A stretch of DNA of 40,792 bases, taken from an uncultured Catenibacterium sp. GTDB lineage: Bacteria; Bacillota_I; Bacilli_A; Erysipelotrichales; Coprobacillaceae. Each line of letters starts with the position of its first letter. Within the stretch, counting starts at the first letter, position 1. Shown here piece after piece: positions 14,360 to 21,617 of the stretch. The translations under genes and the position numbers were made by a program. Location of the stretch: positions 1 through 40,792 of the forward strand of contig CAAFPB010000391.1 in the NCBI GenBank assembly GCA_900764725.1, written 5' to 3'. Below the pieces are notes generated by a model. That model did no database searches. It was not told the DNA's origin and saw only the letters and a list, made by a program, of their open reading frames with translations.

Positions 14360-14361
14360 GA

Positions 14362-14490
14362 TATTAATTAAAGGGGAGTAGCTCTTACAGAACTGTTCGT
14401 CAACACGTTATGTTTAACATAACCGGATTGTTTTGGTCATTTATGATCAGCGAGACCTTTAATAAAACGATTGTTTTTATTAAAGGAGGA
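14362..14490 (+). ncRNA. yybP-ykoY manganese riboswitch with SD-sequestering hairpin
   Basis: The 5' AAAGGGGAGTAGC (from 14370) and the 3' CGAGACCTTT (to 14460) are the conserved ends of the Mn2+-sensing yybP-ykoY aptamer. The closing stem is ATTAAAGG / CCTTTAAT. The 3' strand CCTTTAATAAAA (14456-14467) can instead pair with TTTTATTAAAGG (14475-14486), which reaches into the AAAGGAGG ribosome site. Aptamer closure and SD masking are therefore mutually exclusive. Mn2+ binding should free the SD and switch on translation of the ATPase. The aptamer call is strong; the mechanism is inferred from the pairing. Confidence 0.9.
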
Positions 14491-14498
14491 AAATACAA

Positions 14499-17078
14499 AT
14501 GTATAAAAAAACAATTGAAGAAGTAGTAAACTCTTTAGATACAAATATAGATAAAGGACTCACTTCTTCTGAAGCAAAGAAGAGACAAGGCATATATGGT
14601 ACCAATGAACTAGAAAAGCCACAGAAAAGGTCTCTTCTTTTACGTTTTCTAGATCAGTTTAAGGATGCAATGATTATTATTTTAATTATTGCAGCAGTGG
14701 TGTCTATTATTGTAGAACCAGGAGAATGGATTGATTCTCTTATTATTGTAATAGTTGTTATGATGAATGCGATTTTAGGTGTTGTATTAGAGAGTCATGC
14801 AGAAAAGAGTCTTGAATCATTACAGGAATTATCTGCACCACAATCTAAGGTATTAAGAGATGGTGTAAAACAGACTATTGCCTCTAAGGAATTAGTGCCT
14901 GGTGATATTATTATTCTTGAAACAGGGGATATGATTCCTAGTGATGCACGTTTAATTGAAGCTTATAACTTAAAGGTGGATGAATCTGCCTTAACAGGTG
15001 AATCTGTTCCTGTAGAAAAGACTACTGATCCTATTAGTCAAGATGTTGTGATTGGTGATCAGACTAATATGGTCTTCTCTTCTACAGTAGTGACTTATGG
15101 TCGTGGTGAAGCAATTGTCACATCTACTGGTATGAAGAATGAAGTAGGTAAGATTGCGGGCATGTTAAATGCGAGTGAAAAGGAATTAACACCTTTACAA
15201 GTTAAATTAAATGAAATAGGTAAAACAATTGGATTACTTTGTATTGTGATCTGTGTCATTGTATTTATTCTTGAATCAATGAGTGGTATTAGCTGGTTAG
15301 AATCATTTAAGACAGCTGTTGCCTTAGCTGTTGCAGCTGTACCAGAAGGACTTGCAGCTACTGTTACTATTGTCTTAGCTGTCAGTGTCACTAAGATGGT
15401 TAAACAGCATGCCATTATTCGTAAATTACCTGCAGTAGAAACATTAGGTAGTACTTCTATTGTATGTTCTGATAAGACAGGTACATTAACACAAAATAAG
15501 ATGACTATCTTAAAGACTTACTTAGATGGTGATAAAGTTAAAGACTTAGAAGAAGCAGATTCTAAAACTATTGATATGTTGAATGCATTTACTCTATGTT
15601 CTGATGCATCTATTGATGATGGTAAGGTACTTGGTGATCCTACTGAAGTTGCATTAGTAGAAGCAAGTAAGAAGATGAACTTTGAAAAGAAAGCACTCAT
15701 GGAAAAATATCCACGTGTAGGAGAATTGGCTTTTGATTCTGATCGTAAGATGATGAGTGTTATTGTGAAGGATGGAGATCATTATGTGTCTATTACAAAA
15801 GGTGGACCTGATGTAATCTTAAATAGATGTCGTGATGTAGATAGTGATGAGGCAATGACTGCCAATGATGAAATGGCTAAAGATGCATTAAGAGTTTTAG
15901 CTGTGGCAGTAAAGACATATGATACAATGCCTACTGATATTACAGTAGAAGAAATAGAAAATGATATGGACTTTATTGGGTTTGTTGGAATGATTGACCC
16001 AGCTCGTCCAGAAGCAAAAGAAGCTATTAAAGTAGCTAAGCATGCAGGTGTGCGTACTATTATGATCACAGGTGACCATAAGACGACTGCGACTGCCATT
16101 GCGAAAGATTTAGGTATTTTAAGTGAAGGACAGGAAGTTATTTCTGGTGAAGAATTATCTCAGATGTCTCAGGAAGAACTAGAAAAGAATGTAGAAAAAT
16201 ATAGTGTTTATGCACGTGTGGCTCCTGAACATAAAGTGAATATCGTCAAAGCATGGAAATCAAAGAATAAGATTGTAGCGATGACAGGGGATGGTGTCAA
16301 TGATGCACCAGCCTTAAAGACTGCAGATATTGGTTGTGCAATGGGTATTACTGGTACTGATGTAGCTAAGAATGCGGCTACTATGATCTTAACAGATGAT
16401 AATTTTGCGACTATTATTCAGTCTATTAAACAGGGTCGTGGTATTTTTGATAATATCCAGAAGGATGTACAGTTCTTATTATCAAGTAATATTGGTGAAG
16501 TATTGGCTATCTTCTTAGCTTCTATTATTGCGCTCATTAATCCTTCTTGGGGATTTGGTGTACCACTATTACCTATTCACTTATTATGGATCAACTTGAT
16601 CACAGATGCTTTACCAGCATTTGCGATTGGCTTAGAACCAGTTGAAGATGATATCATGGATAGAAAACCTAGAGAAAAGGATGAAGGTTTCTTTGCGAAT
16701 GGTTTAATGGTGAGAGTCATTTGGCAGGGTGTTATGGTAGGTCTATTAACTCTTGCTTCTTATTCAATTGGTCAGTACTTCAGTACACATGAATATGCGA
16801 TGACTATGGCTTTTATTACTATGTCAGGTGCTGAATTATGTCATTCATTCAACGTAAAGAGTCATCATTCAGTATTTAATAAACAGGTATTTAATAATAA
16901 ATATTTATGGGGTGCAACAGCTTTAGGTCTTGTATTACAGTTAATCATTATCTTTACACCTCTTTCTCATTTATTTAGTTTAGTACCTCTTGATTCATCT
17001 CATTTTGCGATTGCAGCATTACTTGCATTCTCAGTGATCCCAATCGTAGAAATCTCTAAACGTTTCGATAAACGTTAA
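14499..17078 (+). CDS. P-type cation-transporting ATPase, probable Mn2+/Ca2+ exporter
   Basis: An 859-residue type II P-type ATPase in the membrane. Visible are the actuator TGES (SALTGESVPV), the phosphorylation motif CSDKTGTLT with Asp325, MITGDH, the hinge MTGDGVNDAPALK, the TM4 motif VPEGLAA and the TM6 motif NLITDALPA. The last two are the cation-binding helices of Ca2+/Mn2+ pumps of the SERCA/PMR1 type. The manganese riboswitch just upstream points to Mn2+ efflux, as for similar riboswitch-controlled pumps in lactic acid bacteria. The N-terminus begins with the usual cation-ATPase domain. Full length, no defect seen. Confidence 0.93.
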   Translation: MYKKTIEEVVNSLDTNIDKGLTSSEAKKRQGIYGTNELEKPQKRSLLLRFLDQFKDAMIIILIIAAVVSIIVEPGEWIDSLIIVIVVMMNAILGVVLESHAEKSLESLQELSAPQSKVLRDGVKQTIASKELVPGDIIILETGDMIPSDARLIEAYNLKVDESALTGESVPVEKTTDPISQDVVIGDQTNMVFSSTVVTYGRGEAIVTSTGMKNEVGKIAGMLNASEKELTPLQVKLNEIGKTIGLLCIVICVIVFILESMSGISWLESFKTAVALAVAAVPEGLAATVTIVLAVSVTKMVKQHAIIRKLPAVETLGSTSIVCSDKTGTLTQNKMTILKTYLDGDKVKDLEEADSKTIDMLNAFTLCSDASIDDGKVLGDPTEVALVEASKKMNFEKKALMEKYPRVGELAFDSDRKMMSVIVKDGDHYVSITKGGPDVILNRCRDVDSDEAMTANDEMAKDALRVLAVAVKTYDTMPTDITVEEIENDMDFIGFVGMIDPARPEAKEAIKVAKHAGVRTIMITGDHKTTATAIAKDLGILSEGQEVISGEELSQMSQEELEKNVEKYSVYARVAPEHKVNIVKAWKSKNKIVAMTGDGVNDAPALKTADIGCAMGITGTDVAKNAATMILTDDNFATIIQSIKQGRGIFDNIQKDVQFLLSSNIGEVLAIFLASIIALINPSWGFGVPLLPIHLLWINLITDALPAFAIGLEPVEDDIMDRKPREKDEGFFANGLMVRVIWQGVMVGLLTLASYSIGQYFSTHEYAMTMAFITMSGAELCHSFNVKSHHSVFNKQVFNNKYLWGATALGLVLQLIIIFTPLSHLFSLVPLDSSHFAIAALLAFSVIPIVEISKRFDKR

Positions 17079-17104
17079 CACCTGCATCGCAGGTGTTTTT
17101 TTTA
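17077..17104 (+). terminator. Intrinsic terminator of the P-type ATPase gene
   Basis: A perfect stem AACACCTGC / GCAGGTGTT with a three-base loop and a run of T begins at the stop codon. Confidence 0.92.
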
Positions 17105-17113
17105 TAATTTCTA

Positions 17114-17171
17114 TTGCATTTATCTTAAATGAGTAGTACTATGTAGTTAGTAAAGGCTAACCCTTTACTAA
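17114..17171 (+). promoter_or_regulatory. Promoter and overlapping iron-repressor operators of the candidate sRNA
   Basis: TTGCAT (17114-17119), 17 bases, then TACTAT (17137-17142). Directly after the -10 lies TTAGTAAAGGCTAA (17147-17160). A second box on the other strand (17158-17171) overlaps it. Together they form perfect 10-base arms TTAGTAAAGG / CCTTTACTAA around CTAAC. The boxes match those at the feo promoter. Position over the start site predicts repression by iron-loaded DtxR-type protein. Confidence 0.6.
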
Positions 17172-17256
17172 ACACAACATATCCTTTCATATTCTCAGTT
17201 CCTTAAAACAGAGGACATAAAAAAATCACAGGACGGCACACACCTGTGATTTTTTT
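17149..17256 (+). ncRNA. Candidate iron-repressed small RNA
   Basis: A predicted transcript of about 108 bases between the ATPase terminator and the 3' end of the repressor gene. It starts about seven bases after the -10 box, so its 5' end can fold as AGTAAAGG / CCTTTACT. A largely single-stranded pyrimidine-rich middle follows with TCCTTT, TTCTC and TTCCTT, complementary to ribosome binding sites. It ends in a strong terminator (arms AAAAATCACAGG 17221-17232 and CCTGTGATTTTT 17243-17254). There is no ATG on this strand within it. The logic resembles RyhB and FsrA, but no sequence relation is claimed. Confidence 0.5.
17220..17256. terminator. Bidirectional terminator: iron-repressor gene (-) and candidate sRNA (+)
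   Basis: A 12-base-pair stem AAAAATCACAGG / CCTGTGATTTTT with a ten-base loop and A/T runs on both sides. It starts three bases beyond the repressor stop codon. Confidence 0.88.
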
Positions 17257-17258
17257 AT

Positions 17259-17621
17259 TTATACTTTGTCTTTAAAATAAGCTTTTAATGCTTCAAAAGT
17301 TTCTGGTGAAATATAATGTTCAATACGACAGGCATCCTGTGAAGCAGTAGATTCACTTACACCAATATGAACTAAGATATTTCTTAATTCAGTATGTCTT
17401 TCAAAAATCATATTCGCAATCTTAGCACCAGCTTCTGTTAATGTAATAGCACCATCTTCATCCATGTTGATGAGTTCTTTCTCTTTTAATCTTTTCATCT
17501 GTTGTGAAATAGTTGGTTTAGAGAAATTCATTTCACGGGCGATATCAATGGAACGCACATGTCCTTTCTTCTTCTGAATAACTAATATAGTTTCTAAGTA
17601 CATTTCTGTTGATTCACTCAT
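17259..17621 (-). CDS. DtxR-family iron-dependent transcriptional repressor
   Basis: A 120-residue metalloregulator with an N-terminal winged helix (SIDIAREMNFSKPTISQQMKRL) and the dimerisation domain. There is no C-terminal SH3 domain. Metal-site positions match DtxR: Met7 in STEMYLETI (DtxR Met10), His76, and DACRIEH with Cys98, Glu101 and His102 (DtxR Cys102, Glu105, His106). The Mn2+ sensor MntR has Asp and Glu at the first and Cys positions. This favours Fe2+ sensing. ATG 17621 follows GAGGTGA; an in-frame GTG at 17630 overlaps that site. It is divergent from feoA and should repress it when iron is plentiful. Confidence 0.88.
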   Translation of the reverse strand: MSESTEMYLETILVIQKKKGHVRSIDIAREMNFSKPTISQQMKRLKEKELINMDEDGAITLTEAGAKIANMIFERHTELRNILVHIGVSESTASQDACRIEHYISPETFEALKAYFKDKV

Positions 17622-17642
17622 CTTATTCACCTCATTTGTATC

Positions 17643-17671
17643 ATTATACCATAAAAATTCAAATAATGAAA
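17643..17671 (-). promoter_or_regulatory. Probable promoter of the iron repressor gene
   Basis: On the - strand, TATAAT (complement of 17643-17648) lies about 15 bases before the repressor's ribosome site. A poor TTTCAT is 17 bases further upstream. The operator at 17675 is just beyond the -35. Confidence 0.45.
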
Positions 17672-17674
17672 AAG

Positions 17675-17763
17675 TTAGGCTTTACTAATATTTTTATTGA
17701 CATATAAAAAGAGTAAGTCTATACTAACAGTGAAGTTAGAAAGGGCTAATTAGAATAGCCTAA
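17675..17763 (+). promoter_or_regulatory. feo promoter with four DtxR-type boxes
   Basis: The promoter is TTGACA (17697-17702), 17 bases, TATACT (17720-17725). Four boxes of the form TTAG-N6-CTAA surround it: 17675-17688 upstream of the -35, 17714-17727 across the -10 (one mismatch), and 17736-17749 and 17750-17763 head to tail downstream. Sequences are TTAGGCTTTACTAA, TAAGTCTATACTAA, TTAGAAAGGGCTAA and TTAGAATAGCCTAA. They match the core of the classical DtxR/IdeR site. Repression by the divergent DtxR-family protein is expected. Confidence 0.75.
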
Positions 17764-17784
17764 TCATCTGAGGAGGCGGAGTAT

Positions 17785-17994
17785 ATGCCAATTAGTATGG
17801 CAAACCCTGGAGATACAGTCATTATTAGACGTATTACAGGAACTGATAAAGTAAAGAATCATCTTGCAGAGCTTGGTTTTGTGGTAGATGGTGAAGTGAC
17901 TATTATCAGTAAAGTGGATAACGGAATTATTTGTAATGTGAAAGGCAGTAGGATTGCGCTTTCTGAACAGATGGCGAATCGTATATTGTTTTAA
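17785..17994 (+). CDS. feoA: FeoA family protein (first copy)
   Basis: A 69-residue SH3-like FeoA protein, first gene of the iron-regulated feo operon. It has the usual opening MAxPGDTVIIRRITGTDKVKNHLAELGFVxDGEV pattern and ends NRILF. FeoA assists FeoB at the cytoplasmic side of the membrane. It is less like the FeoA part of the fusion protein than the second copy is, lacking the APMGDP-type segment (here DNGIICNVKGSRIALS). GAGGAGGCGG precedes ATG 17785. Two different FeoA copies in one operon is common in Firmicutes. Confidence 0.9.
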   Translation: MPISMANPGDTVIIRRITGTDKVKNHLAELGFVVDGEVTIISKVDNGIICNVKGSRIALSEQMANRILF

Positions 17995-18006
17995 GGGAGG
18001 AGTATC

Positions 18007-18228
18007 ATGAACTTAAAAGACGTTAAAGTGGGCGAAACAGTAACTATTAAAAAAGTAACTGGTACAGGTCCAGTAAAAAGAAGAATTATGGATATGGGTT
18101 TAACTAAAGGACAAAGCGTTTATGTAAGAAAAGTAGCACCTTTAGGAGATCCAGTAGAAATCACAGTACGCGGTTATGAATTATCATTGCGTAAAGCAGA
18201 TGCGCAGATGATTGAAGTGGAGGAATAG
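18007..18228 (+). CDS. feoA: FeoA family protein (second copy)
   Basis: A 73-residue SH3-like FeoA with the standard features: GTGPVKRRIMDMGLTKG, APLGDPVEITVRGYELSLRK and an acidic end. It starts 12 bases after the first feoA and ends two bases before feoB, with GGGAGG before its ATG. Cotranscription with both is certain. It probably interacts with the FeoB encoded next. It resembles the fused FeoA domain of the protein at 6520 more than the first copy does. Confidence 0.93.
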   Translation: MNLKDVKVGETVTIKKVTGTGPVKRRIMDMGLTKGQSVYVRKVAPLGDPVEITVRGYELSLRKADAQMIEVEE

Positions 18229-18230
18229 TT

Positions 18231-20354
18231 ATGAAGATAGCGTTAGCGGGTAACCCTAACTCTGGTAAGACTACATTATTCAACGCACTGACAGGGAGTA
18301 CACAGTACGTTGGTAACTGGCCAGGGGTTACAGTTGAAAAGAAAGATGGGAAACTAAAAGGTCATAAAGATGTGACTATCCAGGATTTACCTGGTATTTA
18401 TTCATTATCTCCTTACACACTTGAAGAAGTTGTTACAAGAAGATATTTAATTAATGAAACACCTGATGCAATCATTAATATTATTGATGGTACTAACCTA
18501 GAAAGAAACTTATATTTAACTACTCAGTTAGCTGAATTAGGTATTCCTATGGTTCTAGCAGTGAATATGTATGATATCATCGAAAAAAAAGGTGATAAGA
18601 TTGACTTAGATCAGTTAGGTCAGTTATTTGGCTGTAAAGCAATGACTTTATCTGCATTAAAGGATAAAGGTACACAGGAAGTGGCTGAAGAAGCAATCAA
18701 ACTTGCACACAACCATAAGGTATCAGAACATCCACATGTATTTGTTGGTTCTGTAGAACATGCTTTAGCACATATTGAAGAATCAATCGAAAACAAAGTA
18801 GATGCATCTAAGTTAAGATGGTTTGCGGTTAAAGTATTTGAAAGAGATGAAAAGGTATTGGCTGAACTTAAATTAGATCAGGCAGTATTAAATGAAATCG
18901 AAGGTCATATTGCGGATTGTGAAAAAGAAATGGATGATGATTCAGAATCTATTATCACAAACCAGAGATATACATTTATCAAGAACTCTATTGATAAGGT
19001 TCTTACAAAGAAGAATCCACATGAAACATTATCTACATCAGATAAGATTGATAAGATTGTGACTAACAGATTCTTAGCTTTACCAATCTTCGTATTAATT
19101 ATGTGGCTTGTTTATTACATCTCAGTATCTACAGTAGGTGACTGGATGACTAGCTGGGTAAACGATGTATTATTTGGAGAAATCATTCCACCTGCAGTAG
19201 AAACTTTCCTTAAATCAATTGGTTGTGCAGATGCATTAATCAGTTTAATTAATGATGGTATTATTGGTGGTGTTGGTACAGTATTAGGTTTCGTACCACA
19301 GATGGCACTCATCTTCTTATTCTTAGCTATTCTTGAAGATTCAGGATATATGGCAAGAATTGCCTTCATCATGGATAGACTATTACGTAAATTCGGTTTA
19401 TCTGGTAAATCATTCATCCCTATCTTAATCGGTACAGGATGTGGTGTTCCAGCTGTTATGGGTACACGTACTATTGAAAATGAAGCAGATAGAAGAATGA
19501 CTATTCTATTATGTACATTTATTCCATGTGGTGCAAAGACTGTTATTATTGGTATGATCACATCAGCATTCTTCCCAGGTAACACTTGGATTGCGCCAGC
19601 AATGTATTTCTTAAGTATTTTAGTTATTATTTTATCAGGTATCGCATTAAAGAAAACTCGTTTCTTTGCAGGTGATCCAGCACCATTCGTTATGGAATTA
19701 CCAGCATACCATGTTCCTACACTAAGAGGTGTATTCATCCATGTTTGGGAACGTGCAAAAGCATTTATGATTAAAGCAGGTACTATTATCTTTAGTATTT
19801 GTATTGTAGTATGGTTATTATCTACATTTAACTTCTCATTCCAGATGGTTGATATTGAAAATTCTATGTTAGCATCTATTGGTCATGTATTTGCGACATT
19901 ATTCGCACCAGTAGGTATTGAAAACTGGAAAGGTTCAGTTGCAGTAATTTCAGCTCTTGCAGCTAAGGAACAGGCTGTTTCTACTATCTCTATCTTAAAT
20001 CATATGGGTGATGCTGATTCAGGTGCTAAGGCTATTCATGCTATGGTGAATACTTTCTCTGCAATGGGTGGTTTCTCATTCATGGTCTTAAACTTATTCG
20101 ATCCACCATGCTTTGCCGCTATTGGTACAATCATGAGAGAAATGGGTTCTAAGTTCTGGGGATGGTTCGCAGTATTATACCAGATGGTACTAGGTTATGT
20201 ATTAGCTATGATCACTTATCAGTTAGGTTCATGGTTATTCTATGGTGCAGCATTCGGACTTGGTCAGATTCTATCAATCGTATGTATTTTAGTAATGATC
20301 TACTTCATTGTAAGACCAGCACCTAAACCAGAATTAAAGACACAGAGAGCTTAA
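18231..20354 (+). CDS. feoB: Ferrous iron transport protein B
   Basis: A 707-residue Fe2+ transporter with an N-terminal G domain: G1 GNPNSGKTT (6-14), G3 DLPGIYSL and G4 NMYD. A helical insertion domain and Gate-type membrane segments follow (GYMARIAF, PILIGTGCGVPAVMGTRT, PFVMELPAYHVP). Unlike the first FeoB it lacks a fused FeoA and has the canonical Ser in G1. A final hydrophobic segment ends in a short basic tail. It follows feoA by two bases and is preceded by GGAGG. The operon's four iron boxes make this the regulated system. Confidence 0.96.
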   Translation: MKIALAGNPNSGKTTLFNALTGSTQYVGNWPGVTVEKKDGKLKGHKDVTIQDLPGIYSLSPYTLEEVVTRRYLINETPDAIINIIDGTNLERNLYLTTQLAELGIPMVLAVNMYDIIEKKGDKIDLDQLGQLFGCKAMTLSALKDKGTQEVAEEAIKLAHNHKVSEHPHVFVGSVEHALAHIEESIENKVDASKLRWFAVKVFERDEKVLAELKLDQAVLNEIEGHIADCEKEMDDDSESIITNQRYTFIKNSIDKVLTKKNPHETLSTSDKIDKIVTNRFLALPIFVLIMWLVYYISVSTVGDWMTSWVNDVLFGEIIPPAVETFLKSIGCADALISLINDGIIGGVGTVLGFVPQMALIFLFLAILEDSGYMARIAFIMDRLLRKFGLSGKSFIPILIGTGCGVPAVMGTRTIENEADRRMTILLCTFIPCGAKTVIIGMITSAFFPGNTWIAPAMYFLSILVIILSGIALKKTRFFAGDPAPFVMELPAYHVPTLRGVFIHVWERAKAFMIKAGTIIFSICIVVWLLSTFNFSFQMVDIENSMLASIGHVFATLFAPVGIENWKGSVAVISALAAKEQAVSTISILNHMGDADSGAKAIHAMVNTFSAMGGFSFMVLNLFDPPCFAAIGTIMREMGSKFWGWFAVLYQMVLGYVLAMITYQLGSWLFYGAAFGLGQILSIVCILVMIYFIVRPAPKPELKTQRA

Positions 20355-20360
20355 TCAATT

Positions 20361-20708
20361 ATGGGTAACATCATAGTTGCGGCTATTGTTGTTGTGTTGC
20401 TCATTATAGGTGTTCTTCACTACAAGAAGACTTTACAGTCAGGATGTTGTGGTGAACACGATCAAATAAAGAAAATAGGTACGAGGGATAAGGATAAGAA
20501 TCTTTATCCCTATCGTACTACTCTTCATATTGACGATATGTTCTGCAAGAATTGTGCAGCAACAATAGAAAACGCATTTAATCAACATAAAGAATATCTT
20601 GCATCAGTAAACATGAATAAGAAAGAAATCACTATTCTTTCTATGAATCAACCTGATCTAGAAACATATAAACAGATGATCATCAAACTTGGTTATACGC
20701 CAAGATAA
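20361..20708 (+). CDS. Membrane-anchored heavy-metal-associated (HMA) domain protein
   Basis: A 115-residue protein with one N-terminal membrane helix (about 3-21) and a GCCGEH cluster just inside (28-33). The C-terminal HMA-like fold (about 52-115) has the metal site as MFCKNC in place of the usual MxCxxC. The opening resembles FeoB-associated Cys-rich membrane proteins, so it looks like such a protein fused to a metallochaperone domain. It lies six bases after feoB in the same operon. A role in handling Fe2+ entering through FeoB is likely by context, but HMA domains usually bind Cu+ or Zn2+. Confidence 0.78.
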   Translation: MGNIIVAAIVVVLLIIGVLHYKKTLQSGCCGEHDQIKKIGTRDKDKNLYPYRTTLHIDDMFCKNCAATIENAFNQHKEYLASVNMNKKEITILSMNQPDLETYKQMIIKLGYTPR

Positions 20709-20737
20709 TTGTATAATAGAAGCAAGGAGGAGATAGT

Positions 20738-20929
20738 ATGGGTACAATTGTAGTAAGTATTTTCTTAGTTATCTGGATTTGTCTTGTCCTTAGAACTATA
20801 TATAAGAATAAGAAAAAAGGCATAGGTGTATGTGGTCATAATTGTAATACATGTGGCACAAATGATCTATGTCATGCTGATCTCTATAAAATGTATCGTG
20901 AAGAGATGCGTAAGGAAGGACACGCTTAG
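20738..20929 (+). CDS. FeoB-associated Cys-rich membrane protein
   Basis: A 63-residue protein with one N-terminal membrane helix (about 3-22), a basic turn KNKKKG, and the cysteine cluster CGHNCNTCGTNDLCH (32-46). It belongs to the small proteins found next to feoB in Firmicutes. GCAAGGAGG precedes its ATG. It probably acts at the membrane with FeoB, binding Fe2+ or regulating the transporter, though no biochemical role is established. It closes the feo operon. Confidence 0.87.
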   Translation: MGTIVVSIFLVIWICLVLRTIYKNKKKGIGVCGHNCNTCGTNDLCHADLYKMYREEMRKEGHA

Positions 20930-20960
20930 TGTTCTTCTTTTTTTAGTTTGAGCATATTCA

Positions 20961-21014
20961 TTGAATTATATCCTAAAAGGACTATACTATAAATAGTAAT
21001 AATTACTATTTATA
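20961..21014 (+). promoter_or_regulatory. Rubredoxin promoter with a perfect 27-base palindrome
   Basis: TTGAAT (20961-20966), 16 bases, TATACT (20983-20988). Immediately after lies a palindrome with arms ATAAATAGTAAT (20989-21000) and ATTACTATTTAT (21002-21013) around a single A, extended by one more pair. The central TAGTAAT-A-ATTACTA has the 7-1-7 form of Fur/PerR/Zur boxes. It sits over the start site, so a Fur-family repressor is likely. Confidence 0.6.
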
Positions 21015-21031
21015 AAAAGGAGGAAACAAAT

Positions 21032-21148
21032 ATGAAATGGGTATGTAAAGTATGTGGATATGTATATGAAGGTGATGAATTACCTGAAGATTATGTATGT
21101 CCAGTATGTGGTGTAGGACCAGAAGAATTTGAAAAAGTAGAAGAATAA
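21032..21148 (+). CDS. Rubredoxin-like protein, 38 residues
   Basis: A very short rubredoxin. CKVC (5-8) and CPVC (23-26) supply the four cysteines for an Fe(SCys)4 centre, with the family's GYVYEG and GVGPEEFE segments. Normal rubredoxins have about 52 residues, so the loop between the CxxC pairs is shortened, as in the rubredoxin domain of rubrerythrins. AAGGAGGAAAC precedes ATG 21032. A Fur/PerR-like palindrome at the promoter suggests oxidative-stress or iron control. It would pass electrons to oxygen- or peroxide-reducing enzymes. Confidence 0.88.
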   Translation: MKWVCKVCGYVYEGDELPEDYVCPVCGVGPEEFEKVEE

Positions 21149-21171
21149 TATTCATTCTTCTAAATAAAAGT

Positions 21172-21213
21172 GGCTGTAACGTTTAAGGTTATCTATACGT
21201 TACAGCCTTTTTA
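21172..21213. terminator. Terminator after the rubredoxin gene
   Basis: An 11-base stem GGCTGTAACGT / ACGTTACAGCC with a 14-base loop and TTTTT. It probably also ends the convergent membrane-protein transcript. Confidence 0.88.
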
Positions 21214-21221
21214 GTAATAAT

Positions 21222-21617
21222 TTAAAAGAGTTCATTTGCTTTCATACGTTTCAACTCAATATGTGTATTTTTCTTATGTCTGCAATAGAAGTAAATACCT
21301 AGCATAACAAAATTTACAGCATTGATAGACACAATAGTATATACAATGCTTGTTGTTGTAAGAGAGTGATCTACTAGTGCTACAGATGTTTTCTTATCTG
21401 AAGAACTTTCTACCACTTCACCTGTTTCTGTCATTACGGATTGAGTCGTTTCAATTTTATTATGAGTGGGTATGAATCCAAATGTGAATATGAGTGAACT
21501 TGCAAAAATAACGATTGGGATAATCAAACCAAATAACTTGTTATCCTTTTTCGATAAAAATATTTGTAGTCTTATAATTGCGATTATAATAATCACACCA
21601 ATAATAGCTCTAACCAT
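21222..21617 (-). CDS. Hypothetical membrane protein partner of a DUF2089 regulator
   Basis: A 131-residue membrane protein of unknown function. Hydrophobic segments are at about 2-19, 29-48 and 90-110. The Ser/Thr/Glu-rich stretch between the last two probably lies outside the membrane, and the tail is basic. ATG 21617 overlaps the end of the DUF2089 gene by eight bases, so it is translationally coupled to it. The pairing suggests that the regulator controls or is controlled by a membrane function. No motif defines what that is. Confidence 0.65.
   Translation of the reverse strand: MVRAIIGVIIIIAIIRLQIFLSKKDNKLFGLIIPIVIFASSLIFTFGFIPTHNKIETTQSVMTETGEVVESSSDKKTSVALVDHSLTTTSIVYTIVSINAVNFVMLGIYFYCRHKKNTHIELKRMKANELF

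Noticed and set aside
19115..19738. 207-codon - strand frame inside feoB
   Set aside because: It is a shadow of feoB on the opposite strand; the codon pattern and motifs belong to the + strand.
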